This document shows positions 1 through 6,512 of a stretch of 64,000 nt of DNA, piece by piece. Each line of letters starts with the position of its first letter. The first letter of the stretch is position 1. The DNA lies in contig NZ_BSTQ01000003.1 of assembly GCF_030269605.1 (NCBI RefSeq), positions 310,001 to 374,000 of the forward strand, in the 5' to 3' direction. The position numbers and the translations under genes are program-made. Source of the DNA: Lentzea sp. NBRC 105346. Lineage in GTDB: Bacteria > Actinomycetota > Actinomycetes > Mycobacteriales > Pseudonocardiaceae. The notes beneath the pieces are model-generated. The model was given only the letters and a program-made list of their open reading frames with translations. It made no database searches and was not told the origin of the DNA.

Positions 1-1416
1 CGAGTGCAGCGCGGGCATCTCCTGGTCCGACAGCCGCCCGGCGATGCGCCCGAGCACCTCGACCGCGGCGTCGCGATGCAGCATGTCCAGCTCGATGAGC
101 CGCGCCTCGACCTGCGCGACGAGCCCGACGAGCCGCCGTCGTGACGTGACGATCACGCAGCTCGGCGCGCCGGGCAGCAACGGCAACAGGTCGGCGCTGC
201 CCCGGACGTTGTCCAGCATCACGAGCATCCGCCGGTCGGCGAGCATCGTGCGCAGCAACGCCGACCGGTCGTCGATGCTCACCGGCATCTCCGCCGCGGG
301 CACGCCGAGGCCGCGCAGAAACCCGTTGAGCACCTCGCCGATCTCCAGCGGCTCACGGTTCGGGTCGTACCCGTGCAGGTCGGCGTAGAGCTGCCCGTCG
401 GGGAACTCCTCGCGCACGCGATGCGCCCAGTGCGAGGCGAGCGCGGTCTTGCCGACGCCCGCGGGCCCGGTGACCACGAGGACCAGTCCGGGATGACTGC
501 GCAGCAGCGCGTTCATGTGCTCCAGCTCGTCGTCGCGCCCGATCAACGTGCCCGGCGCGCGCGGCAGCTGAGCCGGAATCGTCACCGGCGCCTGCTGCGG
601 TTCCGCGGCCGGCGCGATCTTCAACGCGGGCCGCTCGGGCTCCGGGCTGTCCCCGGCGAGCACGGCCTGGTGCACACGCCGCAACTCCGGCCCCGGCTCC
701 ACGCCGAGCTCGTCGATCAACACGCGCCGCGCCTCGCGGTACGCCGCCAATGCCTCGGCCTGCCGCCCCGCCTGGCAGAGGGCCCGCATGAGCAGCCCGT
801 GCCCGCGTTCCCTCAGTGGATGCTCGGCGACGACCCCACTGAGCTGGCTGATCAGCTCGGCTCCCTGCCCGATCGCGAGCCCCAACTCGGCCCGCTCCTC
901 GAGCACGGCGAGCCGCCGCTCGATCAACCGCCCACGCTCGACGTCCGCGAACAGCCCGTTCAACCCGCCCAGCGGCTCGGCCCGCCACAACGCCAGCGCC
1001 TCGTCGAGCTCGACCGCCGCCTGCTGCAGGTCTCCGGCGGCCCTCAGCCGGTGCGCCACGGCCACCTGCTGCTCGAACACGTCGAGGTCGAGCGCCCCCG
1101 GTTCGACCCGCAACAGGTACCCGTCGCCGACGCTGGTGAGGGTCTCGGCCGGAGCACGTCTTGCCCGGCTGGGCTCCAGTACGCGTCTCAATCCGGCGAC
1201 GTAGGTCTGGACCAGGTTCACGGCGGAGCTGGGCTCGTTGTCACCCCAGACCGCCTCGATGATCTGGCCACGACTAACCGGGGTGTTGCGCGCCAGCAGC
1301 AGCACCGCCAGTACCGCGCGCTGCTTCGCCGCCCCCAGATCAACCTCGTGACCAGCACGAACGACCCGGAGAAGGCCCAGAACCTCGAACCGCAGGGGTT
1401 CCTCGCCGTGCGTCAC
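1..1416 (-). CDS. SARP/AfsR-type transcriptional regulator with NB-ARC domain (3' end outside window)
   Basis: The reading frame opens with GTG at 1416 and stays open to the window edge, so about 472 residues are visible and the C-terminus is missing. An OmpR-type winged-helix DNA-binding domain lies at about residues 5-95 (LGAAKQRAVLAVLL, then VQTYVAGLRRVL). It is followed by a bacterial transcriptional activation (BTAD) helical region to about residue 250 (HPLRERGHGLLMRALCQAGR, AYREARRVL). An NTPase module of NB-ARC type starts near residue 285, with Walker A GPAGVGKT at residues 317-324 and MLDN/VTSRR motifs after it. This matches AfsR/DnrI-family activators, which usually control secondary metabolism or act as global regulators. 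The missing part would be an ARC2 domain and possibly TPR repeats. No biosynthetic genes are visible here, so its target is unknown. Confidence 0.9.
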   Translation of the reverse strand, partial: MTHGEEPLRFEVLGLLRVVRAGHEVDLGAAKQRAVLAVLLLARNTPVSRGQIIEAVWGDNEPSSAVNLVQTYVAGLRRVLEPSRARRAPAETLTSVGDGYLLRVEPGALDLDVFEQQVAVAHRLRAAGDLQQAAVELDEALALWRAEPLGGLNGLFADVERGRLIERRLAVLEERAELGLAIGQGAELISQLSGVVAEHPLRERGHGLLMRALCQAGRQAEALAAYREARRVLIDELGVEPGPELRRVHQAVLAGDSPEPERPALKIAPAAEPQQAPVTIPAQLPRAPGTLIGRDDELEHMNALLRSHPGLVLVVTGPAGVGKTALASHWAHRVREEFPDGQLYADLHGYDPNREPLEIGEVLNGFLRGLGVPAAEMPVSIDDRSALLRTMLADRRMLVMLDNVRGSADLLPLLPGAPSCVIVTSRRRLVGLVAQVEARLIELDMLHRDAAVEVLGRIAGRLSDQEMPALHS

Positions 1417-1683
1417 CGACCATTCCTTCGCCGCAGGGGCCGACCTCGCCGGAAGATCACTTCAGTCCGGCTCCAGTCGTGCTGTAGAACGCATTCTTAC
1501 GCTAAGCGTGTCCAACCAACCACAGACGGCGAGATCGACGGAAAACCTGAGATCATCCGGACCTGGAGGGTTGGGCCAGACGGGCGAACACCGCTCGTCT
1601 CCATGATCGACGTGGGTCGGCCGGCGTGCAAGGGGCATCCAGCCCGCGGCGGCGGAACGCCGGCCGGCTCACGTCCCCCTGTC

Positions 1684-1717
1684 GAAGGCCCCGCCCCTCC
1701 CACCGGGCGGGGCCTTC
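1684..1717 (+). terminator. Strong GC-rich hairpin with T-rich tail
   Basis: Perfect 13-base arms at 1684-1696 and 1705-1717 (GAAGGCCCCGCCC / GGGCGGGGCCTTC) with an 8-base loop. They are followed on the plus strand by a T-rich run (TCTTGTCTTGCTTTC). It looks like a rho-independent terminator reading rightward, yet no plus-strand coding sequence precedes it. It may end an unannotated small transcript that begins in the 1420-1680 region. Confidence 0.65.
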
Positions 1718-1859
1718 GTCTTGTCTTGCTTTCTGTCTTGCTTTGTCTTTGCTCGGCTGCCGGTTGCGTGGTCTTTGGCTGCCGGTTTCGTGCGTGGTCG
1801 CCTTTTGTCGGCTGCCGGTGTCGTGAGGCGCTGCGTCTTCCGGGACGCGCTTCGCGCGT

Positions 1860-1978
1860 GCGATTGGGGCTTGACTTGGGGCCCCTCGCGGCGTGGTGGG
1901 CCGGCTCCGCCGGCAGATGCACGATCTGCCGGCCCAACAAGGGCTACCACACCGCACCCCAAGTCAAGCCCCAATCGC
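1860..1978. repeat. Nested inverted repeat, 22-base outer arms
   Basis: Outer arms 1860-1881 and 1957-1978 are perfect reverse complements and carry the core GCTTGACTTGGGG. Inside them a second perfect inverted repeat (GCCGGCAGAT / ATCTGCCGGC) lies at 1909-1918 and 1924-1933 with a 5-base loop. The outer-arm core differs by one base from the core in the arms of the repeat at 2137-2195, so the two belong to one family. Confidence 0.8.
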
Positions 1979-2105
1979 TTCCGTACGTGCCCACCAGACG
2001 CGCCCCACTCTGGGTGCGTGGTCGCCTTCGGTGCGGTCGCAACACGCGATGCGAAGCGAGCGCCCCACCCGCGCGCGCCAGCGCGCACAACCACCAGGTG
2101 GTGGG

Positions 2106-2224
2106 CCCCTCCCGTCGCATCGCAGGCGAAGCCCTGCCGCATCCGAGACCCCAGGTCAAGCACGCTTTTCGCTTGACCTGGGGTCTCGGATGCGGCTGCC
2201 TCAGGTGCGATGCGACGGGAGGGG
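2106..2224. repeat. Nested inverted repeat, 19- and 24-base arms
   Basis: Outer arms 2106-2124 and 2206-2224 (CCCCTCCCGTCGCATCGCA and its complement) enclose inner arms 2137-2160 and 2172-2195. The inner arms are perfect over 24 bases with an 11-base loop. The inner core GCTTGACCTGGGG is nearly the same as that of the repeat at 1860-1978. Together they could fold into a very stable cruciform or a long RNA stem. Confidence 0.8.
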
Positions 2225-2397
2225 CACACCACCCCAACGCAACCCACTACGAAACGACACCACGGCCGGGCCCCTCTTTGAGCTGAGCCGGGGTCCGGGG
2301 CGGAGCCCCGCGCACGAAAGCCGCCGCGTCACCCAACGCAACCCACCACAAAAGCCGCCGCGTCAACACAAACGCAAGCCGACCAGCAACGAGCAAA

Positions 2398-2430
2398 GCC
2401 TCGCGACACCCGAGAACGGCGTCGCGAGGC
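2398..2430 (-). terminator. Terminator of the HTH-DUF397 operon
   Basis: Perfect 10-base arms at 2398-2407 and 2421-2430 (GCCTCGCGAC / GTCGCGAGGC). Read on the minus strand they are followed by TTTGCTCG. The hairpin sits 25 bases downstream of the DUF397 stop. Confidence 0.7.
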
Positions 2431-2454
2431 CTCACCCCTGCCCCGCAAAGAAGC

Positions 2455-2649
2455 TCAACGCGCCGAGAACCCCCCAGCCTTGGCAGCCGCGAGGAACCCA
2501 ACCCACCCGGATGTGCCGAACCGCAACCGGTCCCCACAAGCGTTCTTCGAGTCACGAACCGCAGCACCCTCACCAACGAGGGCGACCTCAACACAGTCAG
2601 GCCCAGCTGCCGACGAACGCGAACTCTTCCGCCAGTTCAGGCTTTCCAC
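2455..2649 (-). CDS. DUF397 domain-containing protein
   Basis: A 64-residue protein that is essentially one DUF397 domain: WRKSSRSS near the start, CVEVAL, VRDSKN, then a LRFG...W..FL end. DUF397 proteins are small partners encoded beside Scr1/WhiJ-type HTH regulators in Streptomyces and relatives, where they affect development and antibiotic production. The GTG start has a GGGAG ribosome site 9 bases upstream, inside the end of the HTH gene. It begins 6 bases after that gene's stop, so the two are translationally close and almost certainly one operon. The family is well recognised; its biochemical role is not. Confidence 0.92.
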   Translation of the reverse strand: MESLNWRKSSRSSAAGPDCVEVALVGEGAAVRDSKNACGDRLRFGTSGWVGFLAAAKAGGFSAR

Positions 2650-2655
2650 GTGCTT

Positions 2656-3516
2656 TCACTCCCGGTTCCGCGCGAGAGTGCGAGCGGCTTCGGTGATCAG
2701 GACGGCCGAATCCTCGGGACCCAACGCGGTCGTCACAAGGCGCTCGAACATCTCGACGTACGTATGGACGTCCGATGGATGCTCCAAATAGACGCCACTC
2801 CTAGTGCTTTCGATGTATACCACGTCCGGATCCAGGTTCTCGGGGAAGCTCAGGATCACGAACGGGCCGTCCATCGCGGCGTGGCCGCCGACGCTGAACG
2901 GGACGATCTGCAGGGTGACGTTGGGCAGGGCACCGACGTCCAGCAGCCGTTGCAGCTGCCGGCGCATCACGGGGGCGCCACCGACCAGGCGGCGCAGGGC
3001 CGCCTCGTCGATGACCACGTGCAGGCGCAGGGGGTCTTCCTCGTAGAGCAACGCCTGGCGCGCCGTGCGCAGGGCTACTCGGCGGTCGATCTCGGACGGG
3101 GTGGCCGAGGGCATCACTTCGGAGATCAGGGAGCGGGTGTACTCCTCGCACTGGAGCAGGCCCGGGATCATCAGGCCCTGGTACTGACGCAGGGCTTCGG
3201 CGTCGGCTTCGAAGCCGACATAGCGGCCCGGCACGATGTCGCCGAACTCGTCCCACCACGCTTTGCGGCGGGCCTCCCTGGCCAGTTGGACCAGTTCTTC
3301 GAGAACGTCCGAAGAAGCGCCGTAGGCGGTCAGCATGTCGCGGACGTCGCGCGGGGTCACGCCCACGCGGCCCGTTTCGATTCGGCTGATTTTCGAGGCC
3401 GAGCACTCCAGGCGTTCGCCCACCTCCTCGATCGTCAGCTGCGCCGCCTCACGCAGCCGGCGCAGTTCGCTGACCAACCGGCGCTTGCGCAGGGTTGGGC
3501 TGCTGCCCCGTGGCAT
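2656..3516 (-). CDS. Helix-turn-helix (Xre/Scr1-type, DUF5753) transcriptional regulator
   Basis: A 286-residue protein. The N-terminal HTH_31/Xre domain covers about residues 10-65 (SELRRLREAAQLTIEEVGER, SASKISRIETGR). The rest is a DUF5753 effector domain (WWDEFGDIVPGRYVGFEADA, then IPGLLQCEEYTRSL and VDRRVALR-type helices) ending with a VTTAL segment. I placed the start at ATG 3516 (MPRGSSPTLRKRR) because a GGGAGG site lies just upstream; an in-frame upstream ATG at 3666 would overlap the divergent gene. With the DUF397 gene this is a WhiJ/AbaA-like unit, which usually represses morphological differentiation genes in actinomycetes. The divergent small gene at 3665 is a likely target or partner. 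Confidence 0.93.
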   Translation of the reverse strand: MPRGSSPTLRKRRLVSELRRLREAAQLTIEEVGERLECSASKISRIETGRVGVTPRDVRDMLTAYGASSDVLEELVQLAREARRKAWWDEFGDIVPGRYVGFEADAEALRQYQGLMIPGLLQCEEYTRSLISEVMPSATPSEIDRRVALRTARQALLYEEDPLRLHVVIDEAALRRLVGGAPVMRRQLQRLLDVGALPNVTLQIVPFSVGGHAAMDGPFVILSFPENLDPDVVYIESTRSGVYLEHPSDVHTYVEMFERLVTTALGPEDSAVLITEAARTLARNRE

Positions 3517-3594
3517 CCGGAACCTCCCACTGATCCGTTGGCCAGTTTTGTGGTTGCGGCAGACGGGGCAAAGCGAAGTCATCCATTCGTGTAG

Positions 3595-3605
3595 TGCAAC
3601 TTGCA
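3595..3605. promoter_or_regulatory. Candidate operator in divergent promoter region
   Basis: TGCAACTTGCA is a perfect palindrome with a single-base centre. It lies midway between the HTH regulator start (3516) and the divergent small gene (3665), and a TTGACC -35-like element follows at 3607. This is the position expected for an autoregulatory site of the HTH protein. The assignment rests on symmetry and location only. Confidence 0.3.
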
Positions 3606-3664
3606 GTTGACCTCTCGCGGGCAGCACGCTGCCAGAGGCAAACCCTGCGAGGAGGCGAGACGCC

Positions 3665-3997
3665 ATGGAGAGCGGCGAGCATCCGGTGACCGTTTTCCGT
3701 CAGCTCGACCGGTCGTTGCGCGACCACCTCTCCACACTCGAGAGCCTCGCCCAACGCGGTGACGACCAGACCGCGATCGCCCTCGCCCGCAACGAGCTGC
3801 CGCGCATCGTCGCGGTCGTTCGCGCGCTGCTCGACCAGCACCAGCCCGACGAGAACGGGCGGTGCCCCACGTGTCGTCGCGGACGGTGGTCGCGGCGCGC
3901 TCCCGCACCCTGTCGCGCGTACATCGGCGCCCAGTTGTGTCTGATGCTCGGCGAGCAGGAGTCACGGCACGGCAAGCATCTGCGCAGTGTCGGTTAA
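3665..3997 (+). CDS. Small hypothetical protein with CxxC motif
   Basis: A 110-residue soluble protein. The first half is a predicted helical pair (VFRQLDRSLRDHLSTLESLA, LPRIVAVVRALLDQHQ). The second half holds CPTCRRGRW, further cysteines at about residues 83 and 92, and ends LGEQESRHG. The CPTC motif suggests metal binding or a redox site. A GAGGAGG ribosome site precedes the ATG. It is transcribed away from the WhiJ-like regulator with a shared promoter region, a layout seen for small genes next to Scr1/DUF397 pairs. No family function is recognised. Confidence 0.75.
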   Translation: MESGEHPVTVFRQLDRSLRDHLSTLESLAQRGDDQTAIALARNELPRIVAVVRALLDQHQPDENGRCPTCRRGRWSRRAPAPCRAYIGAQLCLMLGEQESRHGKHLRSVG

Positions 3998-4122
3998 CCA
4001 GGCGTGACGATCGGGTTCAAGATCACCCCGGTCGGCTGACATTTGTGCGTTCGGCCCGATTTGCCCGTCATGATGTCAACGGCGACGCGGCCACGTATCT
4101 CAACCGACACGGAGGTGTTCCC

Positions 4123-4152
4123 GTGCCGAACCGCGCCTTATTAGCGCCTTAA
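4123..4152 (+). CDS. Possible 9-residue leader peptide with two TTA codons
   Basis: GTG at 4123 lies 7 bases after GGAGG (4111-4115) and opens a 10-codon frame encoding MPNRALLAP and a TAA stop. Its two leucines are consecutive TTA codons, which are rare in this GC-rich genome and are read by the bldA tRNA in Streptomyces. A hairpin (4182-4201) and then the SulP gene follow. The arrangement resembles a translation-sensing leader, but no regulator or precedent is known to me. Confidence 0.35.
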   Translation: MPNRALLAP

Positions 4153-4181
4153 CGAGCGCAAGCACTCCCTCACCCCGGCAC

Positions 4182-4201
4182 GCCCTGCACTCCTGCAGGG
4201 C
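4182..4201. promoter_or_regulatory. Hairpin between leader peptide and SulP gene
   Basis: Perfect 8-base arms GCCCTGCA (4182-4189) and TGCAGGGC (4194-4201) with a 4-base loop. They lie 31 bases upstream of the SulP start codon and 30 bases after the short TTA-TTA frame. It could be an attenuator or an mRNA-stability element; there is no T-run. Confidence 0.4.
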
Positions 4202-4232
4202 GTTGTCGCGTACCCCGAGAAAGGCATCAGGC

Positions 4233-6455
4233 ATGAACAACCCGCATCCGAACAGGTCCCACGCGCACGAGCACACCACTGCGGGACCACCGGCGAGAAC
4301 ACTCCTGAAGCACGACCTGCCCGCGTCGTTCGTGATCTTCCTGATCTCCATCCCGCTCTCGCTCGGCATCGCGGTCGCCACCGGTGCGCCGCTCATCGCC
4401 GGCATCGTCTCGGCCGTCATCGGCGGCGTCGTGGTCGGCGCACTCAGCGGGGCACCGCTGCAGGTCAGCGGACCGGCCACCGGACTCGTCGTGATCGTCG
4501 GCGGCCTCGTCGCCGAGTACGGCTGGCCCGCCACCGCGGCCATCACCCTCGCCGCCGGGCTGCTGCAGCTCGCGCTGGGGCTCACCGGCATCGGACGGCT
4601 CGCGCTGTCCCTCTCCCCCGCCGTCGTGCACGGCATGCTCGCCGGCATCGGCATCTCCATCGCGATCGGGCAGCTCGTCGTCGTGCTCGGCGGCACGGCG
4701 TCCAGCTCGGTGCTGGAGAACCTGCGGCGCCTGCCCGCCGAGCTCGGCAGCACGCACATCGGATCGGTGGTCGCCGGAACCATCACCATCGCGGTGATGC
4801 TGTTGTGGCCACGGATTCCGCGCTCGTCGCTCATCCCGGCGCCGCTGGTCGCGGTCGGCGCGGGCACGGTGGTCAGCGCGCTGCTCGCCCTCGACCTGGC
4901 GCGCGTGCACCTGCCCGGCCACCCGCTCAGCCTGATCGTCCTGCCCCAGATGCCGAGCGGCAGCGTCGGCGGCGTCATCGCGGCCGTCGTCACCGTGGCG
5001 CTCGTCGCGAGCGTGGAGTCGCTGCTGTCCGCCGTCGCCGTCGACAAGCTGCACGACGGGCCGCGCGCGAAGCTCGACCGCGAGCTGATCGCGCAGGGCG
5101 CGGGCAACGCCATCGCGGGCGCCCTGGGCGGGTTGCCGATCAGCGGTGGCATCACGCGCAGCTCGACGAACGTCGCCGCGGGCGCGAAGACCCGGTATTC
5201 CACAGTGCTGCACGGGATCTGGATCGCGGTGTTCGTGATCGCGCTCGGCGGTGTGCTGGAACTCATCCCGCTCGCCGCGCTGGCGGGTGTGCTGATCGTC
5301 GTCGGTGTGCGGCTCGTGTCCGTCGACCACATGAGGACCCTGTTGCGGCACAGGGAGTTCATCGTCTACGTCGCGACCGTGCTCGGCGTCGTCTTCTTCG
5401 GACTGCTCGAAGGCGTCGTGGTCGGGCTCGCGATCGCGTTGCTGCGCGCGCTGTTCCGGCTCACGCACTGCTCGGTGCGCGTCGATGGCGACCGCGTGTG
5501 CGTCCGCGGCTCCCTGGTGTTCCTGGGCGTCGGCCGGTTGGTGCGCGAGCTGCGGCGCATCCCGCTGGGCCGCCGGGTCGTGTTGGAACTGCACGTCGAC
5601 TACCTGGACCACGCCTCGTACGAGGCGATCAACGACTGGCGCGAGGGCTACGAGCGCCTCGGCGGCCGGGTGGAGGTCGACGAGGTGCACGACACCTGGT
5701 ACGACCGCGCACACCAGGGCAAGCCGGGACGGCGCAAGACGTTGCCCGGACCGCTGCCGCGTTGGTTCGCGCCGTGGTCGCATTGGCAGGGAACGACTCT
5801 CACGCTGCCCGCACAGCGGTCCGAGAGCGACCCGATGCTCGTCGGTATGCACGAGTTCGAACGCCGGTCGGCACCACTGGTGCGCCCGTTCCTCGCCGAG
5901 CTCGCCGCGCGGGGCCAACGGCCGCAGCAGCTGTTCGTCACGTGCGCCGACTCACGCGTGGTGCCGAACCTGATCACCACGTCCGGTCCGGGTGACCTGT
6001 TCTGCGTGCGCAACATCGGCAACCTCGTGCCCACGCACTCCTCCGACGACCGGTCGGTCGGCGCCGCGATCGAGTACGCGGTCGAGGTACTGGGCGTCTC
6101 GTCGATCGTCGTGTGTGGACACTCCGACTGCGGCGCGATGAAGGCGCTGGTGCAGGGATCCGCCGGACGCGGGTCGCACCTGCACTCGTGGCTGCGCAAC
6201 GCCGAGCCGTCGCTGATCCGGTTCCACGAGCCGTCGGCGCCGGGCTGCGCGGACCTGCCCGTCGCGGACCGGTTGTCGGTCGCCAACGTGGCGCAGCAGC
6301 TGGACAACCTGCTCGGTTACCCGAGCGTCCGGGAGGCGATCGCCGCGGGCTCACTCACCCTTGTCGGGATGTACTTCGACATTTCCCAGGCGCGGGTCTA
6401 CCTGGTGAACCCGGACCGCAACGGCCTGGAGCCGGTCCCGGAACCCGCCCACTGA
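4233..6455 (+). CDS. SulP-family anion transporter fused to STAS and beta-carbonic anhydrase
   Basis: A 740-residue fusion. Residues about 28-410 are a SulP membrane domain with some 10-12 hydrophobic segments (ASFVIFLISIPLSLGIAVAT, GLPISGGITRSSTNVAAGAK). Residues 412-490 are a STAS domain (VVLELHVDYLDHASYEAI). Residues 535-735 are a beta-class carbonic anhydrase with CADSR and GHSDCGAMKAL; Cys571, Asp573, His630 and Cys633 form the expected zinc-site set. Such fusions are thought to couple bicarbonate uptake to CO2/bicarbonate interconversion at the inner face of the membrane; the substrate here is inferred. I chose ATG 4233 because AGAAAGG lies 8 bases upstream; a TTG at 4203 is in frame. 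The gene stands alone and ends in a strong hairpin shared with dacB. Confidence 0.93.
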   Translation: MNNPHPNRSHAHEHTTAGPPARTLLKHDLPASFVIFLISIPLSLGIAVATGAPLIAGIVSAVIGGVVVGALSGAPLQVSGPATGLVVIVGGLVAEYGWPATAAITLAAGLLQLALGLTGIGRLALSLSPAVVHGMLAGIGISIAIGQLVVVLGGTASSSVLENLRRLPAELGSTHIGSVVAGTITIAVMLLWPRIPRSSLIPAPLVAVGAGTVVSALLALDLARVHLPGHPLSLIVLPQMPSGSVGGVIAAVVTVALVASVESLLSAVAVDKLHDGPRAKLDRELIAQGAGNAIAGALGGLPISGGITRSSTNVAAGAKTRYSTVLHGIWIAVFVIALGGVLELIPLAALAGVLIVVGVRLVSVDHMRTLLRHREFIVYVATVLGVVFFGLLEGVVVGLAIALLRALFRLTHCSVRVDGDRVCVRGSLVFLGVGRLVRELRRIPLGRRVVLELHVDYLDHASYEAINDWREGYERLGGRVEVDEVHDTWYDRAHQGKPGRRKTLPGPLPRWFAPWSHWQGTTLTLPAQRSESDPMLVGMHEFERRSAPLVRPFLAELAARGQRPQQLFVTCADSRVVPNLITTSGPGDLFCVRNIGNLVPTHSSDDRSVGAAIEYAVEVLGVSSIVVCGHSDCGAMKALVQGSAGRGSHLHSWLRNAEPSLIRFHEPSAPGCADLPVADRLSVANVAQQLDNLLGYPSVREAIAAGSLTLVGMYFDISQARVYLVNPDRNGLEPVPEPAH

Positions 6456-6456
6456 C

Positions 6457-6509
6457 GCTATGGGGGGAGCTTTCCAAGCACTGACCGCTTGGAAAGCTCC
6501 CCCCATAGC
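6457..6509. terminator. Long palindromic hairpin, copy 1 (bidirectional terminator)
   Basis: Perfect 23-base arms 6457-6479 and 6487-6509 with a 7-base loop (ACTGACC). It starts one base after the SulP-fusion stop and ends 3 bases before the dacB stop. It can therefore terminate both convergent genes. The same element, reverse-complemented, is found at 17233-17278. Confidence 0.85.
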
Positions 6510-6512
6510 AAC

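Larger units (their letters stand above)
1417..2454. other. Intergenic region with hairpin repeats, no convincing gene
   Basis: About 1 kb between the SARP start and the DUF397 gene. Open frames here exist on both strands, but they are rich in Arg/Pro/Gly and alternate with each other, as expected of non-coding high-GC DNA. The region holds a plus-strand terminator-like hairpin, two long nested inverted repeats and short direct repeats. One 18-base direct repeat (consensus CCCAACGCAACCCACYAC) occurs at 2232-2249 and 2333-2350. Confidence 0.7.

Noticed and set aside
1540-1690. Possible tRNA or structured RNA near the orphan terminator
   Set aside because: No cloverleaf, T-loop (GTTCRANY) or acceptor pairing could be drawn; only short stems are present.
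373-2286. A 637-codon plus-strand frame across the SARP gene and the hairpin region
   Set aside because: It runs antisense to the SARP domains and then through inverted repeats. It shows no recognisable domain.
1667-2286. Short frames with SLTWGLG-like peptides in the hairpin region
   Set aside because: They arise from the inverted repeats read in several frames on both strands and have no ribosome sites.
4227-5918. Long minus-strand frames opposite the SulP-CA gene
   Set aside because: Composition is dominated by Arg/Asp/His/Gln repeats typical of antisense frames in high-GC DNA.
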